A DNA stretch of 64,000 nt from Jackrogersella multiformis (lineage: Eukaryota > Ascomycota > Sordariomycetes > Xylariales > Hypoxylaceae): the NCBI GenBank assembly GCA_902806575.1, contig CADCXD010000009.1, positions 2,666,001 to 2,730,000 on the forward strand. The letters run 5' to 3'. The translations under genes and the position numbers were made by a program. The first letter of the stretch is position 1. Every line of letters starts with the position of its first letter. Below are positions 56,218 through 64,000 of the stretch, piece after piece. Under the pieces are notes generated by a model. The model had not been told where the DNA came from. It saw only the letters and a program-made list of their open reading frames with translations, and ran no database searches.

Positions 56218-57800
56218 CTATCCTAAAAAGTTCTTGACGTTGCCTCCGACATTTTTCAGATCCAACAAGAATGTATCGTGGCCGAACATACTTTGCTCCT
56301 CGCTCAGCTCCACGTGCGTCACGTTTCTATTACCTGTGAGGCGTATTGCATTAGCAACTTCTCGCTGTTGCCAAGCAGGAAACAAGATGTCACTTGCGAC
56401 ACCCATCACGAGTATCGGGATGTCTCTCAGTGATGACAATCCTGCAACAAGGTCTTCCGGAGGGCCAAGATCGCTAGGTCCAAAAGAGCTAGAGTTATTT
56501 TCATCGTTGCCAGGTTGTTCTGAATACGGCGATTCAGGTAATGTAAGACTGCAATGGGGGTCGTTCGATCGTGGGAAGGACCCGGATTGAATAAGTTTCT
56601 CCCGCTCAGCCCGCCTGTCTACAGCTGTCTTTTGGGTTTCAAGACCCAAATCAAAGAGATCCATGGCTTTGCTGACGTATAGGAGACTATTTGGGTCATA
56701 GGTCAAACAGAACTTCTCGCCCGCATGGTCCAGATACGTTTCGATGAGAAAATCCGGACATAATGCGGGTGGTTTCGTTGGGTCTGCCCTCCTACGACCA
56801 AATCGCTGCTCCCACTCGGGCCCAGATCGGTACGTTACTGTGGCAATCTCTCTCGCAAGCTTCATTCCGGCATGCGGCGGCACTCTGCCATAGTAGAACC
56901 CACGATTCCAATTGGGATCCATCATGAGTACTTGCCGTTGTGTGTGGCGCATTGCGATACTATAGGGGTGACTTCGTGCGCAGCCGCTGATAGACACTAT
57001 GCGGCCGACCCTCGAAGGAAATAGCACGCCGGCCGCCAGGGATTGCATTCCTCCCATACTGGATCCGACGCTCGCATGAAGCTTCTCAACACCTAGGTGG
57101 TCTAAGAGCCGGAACTGTGCCCGTACCATATCTTCCATCGTAAGAATGGGGAATCGGGTGGCGTATCTCTGACCGTCAGCCGGATCAATACTACTCGGTC
57201 CGGTTGATCCAAAGCAGCCTCCGATGACGTTTGTGCATATCACAAAATATTTTTCAGTGTCGAGACATGCCCCTGGGCCGATAAATTTCTCCCACCATCC
57301 GGGTTGCGAGTTGCGCTCCGTCGAATGAGCATGCGACGAAGCAGAGAGACCTGTATATAGCAAAATCACATTGGACTTGTCCGAGTTCATCTTCCCCCAT
57401 GTTTCGTACGCAACGTCGAATTCGGGTAACACACCGCCCCAGTCTAACGAGAGAGGATCTTTACAGCGAAAGATCTCGGTGGCACCGGTAGTATATGTAG
57501 GTTCGGGCCCGGTCGATAGCGACTTTGCCTCTAGCTTCGCCGATCGAGTTTCTATCGCATCGAGGCAGGAAATGCCATAGCAGGGTTCGATGCCTCTCCT
57601 TGACTTGCGGTGCCACGCGCGGAAGGTTGCGAATGGAATAATCGTACCCCATGCTGTAGAATTGGAACTCTGAGGGACGATGATGTTGAAGGCCGAGTTC
57701 GGAACAGCGAAGTAGTAGGTGGTGGTACATTGCGAGCTGGCCACAAAAACACAGATACGCGTCGCAAGGCAGCTGCTGTATATATCCTAACCTCCATCAT
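56218..57800 (-). CDS. cysA: Serine O-acetyltransferase of the MET2-like (CysA/Cys2) family, with 1-nt frameshift
   Basis: The alpha/beta-hydrolase part is clear: LDWGGVLPEFDVAYETWG, LLYTGLSASSHA, the block VICTNVIGGCFGSTGPSS, the nucleophile elbow VGSSMGGMQ, the Asp region MGVASDILFPAWQQ and the His region FGHDTFLLD. GPSSIDPADGQRYATRFPI places it with fungal serine, rather than homoserine, acetyltransferases. It makes O-acetylserine from serine and acetyl-CoA for cysteine synthesis. The main frame has no ATG before the conserved domain (its longest extension begins with GTG). Another frame from ATG 57800 encodes a mitochondrial-type presequence (VRLFHSQPSARG) and ASNPAMAFP, which continues as CLDAIETRSAKL only if one base is added at the CC of 57568-57569. 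With it the protein would be about 527 residues. This may be a sequencing error or a real lesion. Confidence 0.88.
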
Positions 57801-58724
57801 GACAATTTCTTGGATTGAGGAGTGTGGAAGCCCTCAATGGACAAAAACCACGATGTTGTTTTATTTGTAATCCTCATGATGGAAATTTTAAGTGCGACTA
57901 GGTAGCTAGGTACCTAGATAGCTTAGTAGCTTTATTAGCTTCTAACTTTACTAGGCTGCTGCGCGAATTGGGTACACTAGTGCGACCTCACGTGCTTCTC
58001 TTAAAGTTTCCGAACCCCATTTGAACTACCCACTTACCCTTCCAAGGTTCCCAGTCGGAATAACGGAATACCTGCAGTTAGCCTTGTGATGTGTTCCAAT
58101 TCCAGATTATTAGCCTCAAGATTCGCCGCGAATATAACGAACTACAAGGACAAGGCGAATGATAATATGACTGATAAGGCAAACAGGAAGTGTACCCGCA
58201 TTTTAAGCTATCCAGGGGCACGCACCTGGTAACAACCATATGATGTCACGCTTCGTATACTAGGTACCTAGGTATCCATGAGCTTTCCAAGGTTCCAAGG
58301 TTCTCTACAATATACAAAGTCATACCTTTTTCGATGCTAAGGGGCGTGGTAACTGTATGCCGTCATTAACACACAAGTTACCTACTACTAATGACAGGTA
58401 CCCAGGTACTATGCAATGTTAAAGACTGACTACACAATATGCTTATCGACATACACAGATAATGAAGAGCTGACGTAACCAGTGTTAACGTACCTTAGGT
58501 AGGTACATATCTACCTACATAGGTGACACAAGTCTCATAGCTGACGTACCTTCCGACAACTGGTGACTTTTCTAGATTGATTTGCCCCGCTTGCCGAGAG
58601 TTTCCTTCTCCCCTCATCCCAATGTTTCACTAGGCAGCTACGTATTAAAAGCTAATAACCTATAGGTACCTATTTTCTAGGTAGGTAACTAACTTGTAGC
58701 TCTTCACTTTCTTCTGATCATAAC
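57801..58724. other. Divergent promoter region
   Basis: The CysA-type gene and the 58725 gene point away from each other across these 924 bp. The sequence holds several palindromic motifs (GGTAGCTAGGTACCTAG at about 57900, TAGGTACCTAGGTATCC near 58261, TACCCAGGTAC near 58400) and AGGTAGGTAAC just upstream of 58725. Confidence 0.5.
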
Positions 58725-59938
58725 ATGTTTGATTTTGTTGACATTACCCTATTCCTCCTAATCGCAATCATTAGCTCTCGATTCTTTCACAGTTCCAACA
58801 GAACCACGAACACACCTAGTACACCAAGCACGCCCATCATGATCAACCGTAGAGGAGGAGCTAGAATTCCTTTGAGGAGGGGCCCTCTAATACCCCCGGA
58901 TCGACATGACGAACCACCACCGCCAGTTCTCACCAGCTTCTACGAGGCTAGACCAGAAGACATCCTTGAGGTGAAGGACATTTTGTCTAAAACGAGGAAC
59001 CTACCTCCCGAACTAGTCGACATGATACTTGATCGTGCCGAATATTGGGCGTGTTCTGCTACCGTCATCGATTATTCCAATTATCCCCAACGCCAGATCT
59101 CAATTACTGGCGCTCGCCCAGGTCAGGATCAGTTCTTGGTTAGTATGATTTAATGAACGTGGCTCTATCTTTCAGTCTCGTCTGACATAAATCTGCAGCT
59201 TCGTACGGAGCCCTTGGGACTTACCAGATGGTCGCCCTCCAGTCAAGATCTCTGGAGAGTCGAGGCTGCACCTAAGCGACTCGAGCAAGAGTACACCGAG
59301 GCCGACTTACAGCGTCACATCGAGGGACCTATCCCAACGCTAGAGCATCCATTCCGAAAAGTGGTTTTCGACATCGTGAGTTGCGACCAAGGTTGGAGTA
59401 GCGATCATCCAAATCATGGCACCTATCGCGGCTCTTTTACATGGTTCGATGCCGGATTGGAGCGTTTCGACATGGATAACAAGTGTAAGAAAGTCGGCGC
59501 AAATATCGTGGTTATAATACTGACTGTTCTTTAGGCGCACCGGAATGTCCAGATCGTAAAACCTCGGATAACTCAAACGGGGCCATAGATATTCCAACTT
59601 GTGCAATCCGTCCGATTTGGCCCTTGCTAGAAGCTGACCAAGGGCCATACCAGCATGGACTTCTCCCTACTCCGGACCACTTGATACAACGAAATAAGCA
59701 TGCCGCGGGCAGCTTTCAGCATCATCATGTCGAGTGGTCCTGGGATGACGACATTGACCCAGAATCAGCAGCTGCTGAAGGGTTAGATGAAATTGGCCGC
59801 GGTGTAGGTACTGGCAACGGCGAATTTGTTAGAAATTTGAAGTTTGGTGACATGATTACTGTCTGGGGTCGCGCGAGATTTCCGGGGTGGTCGAATAAGA
59901 TTCAGAAGATTGAGGTCAAGGTCTATTGGGCGTTCTAG
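58725..59938 (+). CDS. Conserved membrane-anchored fungal protein of unknown function
   Basis: Predicted exons are 58725-59138, 59199-59484 and 59535-59938 (367 residues). The introns are 60 bp (GTTAGT to CTGCAG, phase 0) and 50 bp (GTAAGA to TTTAG, phase 1). The N-terminus has one hydrophobic segment (VDITLFLLIAIISSRFF). NLPPELVDMILDRAEYW is reminiscent of F-box-type helices, LRTEPLG starts exon 2, and HPFRKVVFDIVSCDQGWSSD and GTYRGSFTWFDAGLERFD are conserved blocks I recognise from unannotated Pezizomycotina proteins. The C-terminal FGDMITVWGRARFPGWSNKI, rich in Trp, closes the domain, ending VYWAF. I recall no known enzyme with this fold. Exon joins produce uninterrupted family sequence, which supports the model. 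Confidence 0.88.
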
Positions 59939-60843
59939 TGTGTTCACTCGTGAAGAGGGATGTGTGCACACGCGAATGGGTATAGGAAGAGTTACTCATC
60001 GAAATCCCTATAACTTTTATGATTTATCCTAGTTTAACGAAGTTATCCTTTGTATTACTATATTTGATTAATGCTTAAAGATATGTAATATGTGAGGCTT
60101 TGCTAAATTAAAATCCCTATCCTTAAAGCGGCTTTATGCGTATATAACGTACGCCAAAAAGTCCTATCAGCTAATAGAATCTATTCGCACCGGCCTCGAA
60201 CGGGTAGCGTCGCAACCAAAAAAATCGCATAACAATTTTAGCCAATATCAATGAAAGCCTTTAGCAGCCTGAGACACGAAACTTTGCTTCGTCTGTGAGG
60301 TGTGGGAGTACGGACCTATTACCCCACCAACATTTGCCAATGTTGAGAATTGTCAAAGAGGCTGAGTGATGACGTCTCCATTAAAAGTATCTAACTGCGT
60401 TCCTGACCCTCTTCGGAAGCAGGTCGGCGTTACGTTTTGCCCGAGGGACATATATTTCCGACCTAAGCACCTCGCCTTAGTAATTACGTGTGCAAGCTTC
60501 TCTACTTTTCCCCATGAGTTAGAAGCCATTTAATTATACTTAGGAGTTATATACTGCGAGCTGGAGACCATGCAGCCGTTGAGAAATAAAGATAGACGAA
60601 GTGTAATTTCAAAGTACCTAGGTAGCTAGCTATCTCTAATCGTACTAATCGTGCCGACTTGGTCAGTTCCTGGTTTAGTATCTACGAAGTACATGTAAGT
60701 GCTGTAGGTGCTGTAGGTGTTGTAGGTGTACGGTTTACCTTAGAATAGTAAAGTGTATGAAGGATAAAATAGTTATATGACTTAGAACAAGGTTAGAATG
60801 GGTTTAAAGATTAAAATAAGGTTAAAATCATTTAAGGATTAGA

Positions 60844-60959
60844 ATGATTTTATATAAAATAATCTTAAAAGAGCGAAATAATTATTTACTTATACCTTTA
60901 TATTTAAATTGTATGGGGAAGGTACCTTTAAAAACTAAAATCATTCTATATAAAATCAT
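60844..60959. repeat. AT-rich inverted repeat (13-bp arms)
   Basis: ATGATTTTATATA at 60844-60856 is matched by its reverse complement TATATAAAATCAT at 60947-60959. Between and around them are AAAATCATT and TTAAAAT words. This could be a small decayed foldback element or a chance of AT-rich sequence. Confidence 0.45.
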
Positions 60960-61446
60960 TTTATCATCTCATATTTTGCCGCTACGGTAAGTTACCTAAA
61001 TAAGGGCATTTAAGGATAAAAAACTTACAGTGCAATTACTACTGTATACACACGATCTGCATTTAATCTGACGCTATTCTGCACGGGTAATCATTTGGCA
61101 GATTACCAAGGCAGCGGCAGCTGCAGAATAGCAAAGCTGTAGCTGCAGAATAGGACAACCTTTTCGCATACCTAGGTACATATTAAGACATGAAAATTGT
61201 AAACTACCTAGGTATTAGCGCTACATTGCGCGAAGAAACAGCCCGAAATACCGGGATTATTGGAAGGATCGTATATCGAAGATGTTTTCTAGATCTGTCA
61301 GTCACCACCTTGGTCGAATCAAAGCGGTTCTTACCTAGGTACATGTAGAGTAGAGTACTGGTAGGTAAGTACCATACAGTATGTATATTTCCTGGCCGCG
61401 AACTATCCATAGGTATCCGGGGTATAAATCATGAATCTAGCATTAG

Positions 61447-61455
61447 TATAAAAAG
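61447..61455 (+). promoter_or_regulatory. TATA box for the small hydrophilic gene
   Basis: TATAAAAAG is a near-consensus TATA box 183 bp upstream of ATG 61630. It is followed by a C/A-rich leader containing CAACACC and CTTCTAACC before the start codon. Confidence 0.45.
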
Positions 61456-61629
61456 ACTCTCGCCGAGTCAACATTCAGATGGTAGAAAACCATTCCACGC
61501 CTCCAGCTTGATCTTTATTGTTCTACTATAGGCGTATAAAGCACATATTTTAGACCCCCTTCAGCGACAGAAACACCCTCTTCAACACCAAGTTGACCTA
61601 GTCTTATCATCTAGCACTTCTAACCTACG

Positions 61630-61920
61630 ATGGATGACAAGAGTAGACAACAAGAGGATCGCAGTCAAAAGGTATTTGGTCTTGGCCATACCCATACCGA
61701 GCTTTCCCTTCTGCTGATGGCTCTTCACTATTAGGATGCCAAAGCTCATAACGACCTCGCTACGCCCAAGGATGGGAATGTCCCTAATATGAATGTCCAC
61801 GGCAGCATTAGCAGCAACAAGGCCAACAACGGCAGCAACACCAATGCTGACAGCGACAATGGCGGCAACAGCAAAACCGACAGCAAGAACGACAGCAACA
61901 TGTCCGAGGCGATGAGATAA
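61630..61920 (+). CDS. Small hydrophilic Asn/Ser/Asp-rich protein, two exons
   Basis: Predicted exons are 61630-61671 and 61735-61920 (75 residues), joined across a 63-bp phase-0 intron with donor GTATTT, CTGAT branch site and acceptor ACTATTAG. The product begins MDDKSRQQEDRSQK, continues DAKAHNDLATPKDGNVPN, and ends with an Asn/Ser/Asp/Lys-rich tail (NSKTDSKNDSNMSEAMR). It has no hydrophobic segment, no Cys and no signal peptide. The composition recalls hydrophilins or other disordered stress and developmental proteins, but I recognise no family. Support comes from the clean splice signals, a TATA box and leader upstream, in-frame continuity and AAC/GGC codon bias. The exons are too short for a simple ORF caller and an antisense open frame covers the region. 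Confidence 0.6.
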
Positions 61921-62612
61921 TGGTTAGGACAGGATGCCCAAGACGACCCATGGGGTGTATACAACACTCGCGATACATCAGACCGCACCAAAGAGTGACT
62001 TCGGCATCCCAAGGGTCAAGGTGCGGCGTAGGGAGCCTCTGCCATGGTGCCTTGTCGCTTGGGGAGCCTGTCCTGTCCCCTCGGGGATAATCTATATAAA
62101 GCTGGTGTTAGAAAGGAAAACCAAAGCTATGAGGGTTCAACACTACTTGAGACTGGCAGCGGACTGCTGATTAGCTGTCGTTCTACCGAGATAACATCTT
62201 ATTTTCAACTTGTATCACCTAAATAGTTTTGGTTAGGGATACTTTATACTTGTGGTGTTTGATCACATCGCTCGTTGACCCAATCGACATGAGAAGATGA
62301 AAAAATAAAAAAATAGAATGACATTACCACGTGACACACTTATTTCAACAGATCTACTAGGTACATACTACCCACCCTAATTTTTCTGCACGACATCCAT
62401 TTAAGGTCTTACACTATAATTGACTAAAAATATAGCGCTTTATAGCGTCATATTCCCCAAGTTTATATAATGGCTGTGAAGAAACATCTAATCGTCAAAC
62501 ATGAGAATATTTTATATACGAACGACAATAGCAACATGAAGCAATGTACATATATAATTAATTATAACATAAGTAGTTCTAGGTATATAAACGCACATAA
62601 GATACCCGTCTA
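61921..62612. other. Intergenic region between convergent genes
   Basis: This is 3' flank of the small gene and of the acyl-CoA synthetase gene. The right half is AT-rich (TATATAATTAATTATAAC near 62550). No gene is seen. Confidence 0.5.
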
Positions 62613-64000
62613 TTAAAGGCGGACCTTGCCCCCTTTAAGTTCCTGTAAATCCTTACTCCTAAATAGAACGTATTTGTCCCCGCCCGGCGGCAGCCAATAT
62701 ATCGCATCCGCATCTTCCCCTTTCTCTTTCGCTGCCTTCTCGATAGCATCCAGGTCGATGCCTTCAGCCCTCAGGCGCCCCTTCTGCAACTTCATCGTGC
62801 CCGTGTACTCGAGCTGTTTGACCACCCTGATGAAGATGGGTACGGCGTACCGCGGAAGGTCTGCGAGACAGTGCTCGGCTAACCCCTTTAAGTCCAGCCC
62901 TCGCCCATGAGCTATGTCTTCGGGCTTGGTGGAAACCCCCTCGGCAGCCACGACTGCGGCACATCCAGCCCGGCCGTCCGCGAAAGGGACTGGTACGCCG
63001 TATACATTTGCCACCGCGACATGCGGGAACTTGCCCACCACATCGCCGACTTCCGTAGTCGACACATTCTCCGAGCGCCAACGGAACGTGTCGCCCAAGC
63101 GATCGACGAAGAACAGCCTGCCGTCTTTATCCAGGCGCATTGCGTCGCCGGTCCGGAACCACATGTCCCCCTTCTTGAACACGTCCCGGATCAAGCGCTG
63201 ATCGGACGCCTCCGCGTTACCGTAGTACTTCGGCGTGCCCACCGTGTTCTTCGGATCTAGGCGGTGGATCTGCTCGCCTGATTCGTCGGCTCCACATTTT
63301 ATCCCGAACCCGTCCTCCCGGCGCACGATCTGCTGCGTGTCCGGGTCGATCCGGACTCGCGCCTCATCGGCGCCGTTCCACCAATGCCAGAGCGGGCCCC
63401 GAACAGATATGCAGCCTCGCGAAAACCCGCCCCTGTTCGCATTGGAGAACATACCTATGCCGTCGGTGCTGGCATAGAACTCGTGAATCGTATCAATCCC
63501 GAAACGCTCGCGAAATGCTTCCCATATATCGGGACGCAAACCATTGCCCCATGCCATCCAGACCTTGTGGCCCCGGTCGAGGGGACTCGGAGGGGCGTTT
63601 AATAAATAACGACAGAGCTCGCCGACATACTGGATGATCGTTGCTCCTGACTCGTGGACTTCGGGCCAAAAATTTTTGTGCGAAAATTTACGCGAAAGGA
63701 CCATGGTGGCCCCCGTTGCCAATACCGGGAGGCAGCATACGCCTTGGGCAGAGGCGTGGTAGAGTGGAAGGCAGGTGTACATCTTATCATCGGGCGTCAG
63801 GCCTATCTTGCTACTGGCTTGCCCAAACATCAGCGTCCGCGCGCGGGTCATAACCGTGCCTTTGGGCTTTCCTGTAGTTCCGGATGTATAGATTAGGGAT
63901 CCGACGTCTGTGGGGCTGATGCCAGCACGACGCTCCTCCGGCAATGGCTCCCTGTCCGTCAGAGCGCCGATGGTTGCAGGGCTGTAGTACAACGTCTGCG
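62613..64000 (-). CDS. FAT1/FATP-type very-long-chain acyl-CoA synthetase, C-terminal part
   Basis: The reading frame runs off the right edge, so the N-terminus is missing; about 462 residues are visible. The AMP-binding signature YTSGTTGKPKG is near the start of the visible part. It is followed by TCLPLYHASAQG, VWMAWGNGLRPDIWEAFRERFG, IHEFYASTDG, WFRTGDAMRLDKDGRLFFVDR and the FATP-specific FRWRSENVSTTEVGDVV. The enzyme activates long or very long fatty acids to CoA thioesters with ATP, and the yeast relative Fat1 also aids uptake. The C-terminus is GGKVRL, a weak match to a peroxisomal targeting tripeptide. There are no introns in the visible part. It is convergent with the small gene at 61630. 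Confidence 0.95.
   Translation of the reverse strand, partial: QTLYYSPATIGALTDREPLPEERRAGISPTDVGSLIYTSGTTGKPKGTVMTRARTLMFGQASSKIGLTPDDKMYTCLPLYHASAQGVCCLPVLATGATMVLSRKFSHKNFWPEVHESGATIIQYVGELCRYLLNAPPSPLDRGHKVWMAWGNGLRPDIWEAFRERFGIDTIHEFYASTDGIGMFSNANRGGFSRGCISVRGPLWHWWNGADEARVRIDPDTQQIVRREDGFGIKCGADESGEQIHRLDPKNTVGTPKYYGNAEASDQRLIRDVFKKGDMWFRTGDAMRLDKDGRLFFVDRLGDTFRWRSENVSTTEVGDVVGKFPHVAVANVYGVPVPFADGRAGCAAVVAAEGVSTKPEDIAHGRGLDLKGLAEHCLADLPRYAVPIFIRVVKQLEYTGTMKLQKGRLRAEGIDLDAIEKAAKEKGEDADAIYWLPPGGDKYVLFRSKDLQELKGGKVRL

Larger units (their letters stand above)
59939..61629. other. Intergenic region, AT-rich, promoter of the small gene
   Basis: The first part is 3' flank. From 60760 to 60970 the sequence is extremely AT-rich with an inverted repeat. 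At 61100-61150 the palindrome-like pair GGCAGCTGCAGAATAG...GTAGCTGCAGAATAGG repeats a 10-12 bp unit (AGCTGCAGAATAG). CCTAGGTA motifs are at about 60617, 61170, 61205 and 61333. No gene is seen before 61630. Confidence 0.45.

Overview
The window looks like a nuclear chromosome segment of a filamentous ascomycete (Pezizomycotina, most likely a Sordariomycete). The genes carry short GT-AG introns of about 50-230 bp with CTAAC/CTGAC-like branch sites, they are widely spaced, there are no operons, and the protein families are typical of moulds. Intergenic DNA is AT-richer than the exons and is peppered with a palindromic CCTAGGTA/GGTACC motif that is essentially absent from exons. I cannot name the species.

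Layout: (1) 1-8 kb holds the 3' end of an unknown charged protein, a large disordered conserved protein (1840-3886, minus) with a tiny first exon, and an SLC35F-type transporter (6713-8029, minus). (2) 8-17 kb is a gene-poor, motif-rich, partly very AT-rich desert. (3) 17-24 kb holds a five-exon conserved protein (17260-19009), a degenerate tRNA-like element (21116-21195) and a thioredoxin-fold AhpC/TSA-type protein (22953-23879). (4) 24-36 kb holds a long leader followed by a Cid1/CutA-type terminal nucleotidyltransferase (28818-32777) and an F-box gene with an in-frame stop (34137-35306). (5) 36-44 kb holds a secreted Pro/Ser/Thr-rich repeat protein, a secreted HExxH metallopeptidase-like protein and a classical short-chain dehydrogenase. 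(6) 47-54 kb holds a secreted alpha-carbonic anhydrase, a TCD1/TCD2-type tRNA-modification enzyme convergent with a Nudix hydrolase, tRNA-Glu(UUC), and a second SDR lacking the YxxxK catalytic pair. (7) 54-64 kb holds an SRA-YDG (methyl-cytosine reader) protein, a CysA-type serine O-acetyltransferase with a 1-nt frameshift, a divergent conserved membrane-anchored protein, a small two-exon hydrophilic gene, and the C-terminal part of a FAT1-type very-long-chain acyl-CoA synthetase running off the right edge.

The genes are individually housekeeping or lineage-specific and do not form an obvious pathway cluster: no PKS, NRPS, transposase, CRISPR or phage gene was seen. Exon-intron structures were worked out by hand from splice signals, frame continuity and remembered family conservation, so each junction is a prediction. 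The points most worth a second look are three apparent single-base lesions in otherwise coding genes (near 308, at 35061-35063 and near 57568), the stand-alone SRA protein, the small spliced gene at 61630, and the palindrome-rich desert.
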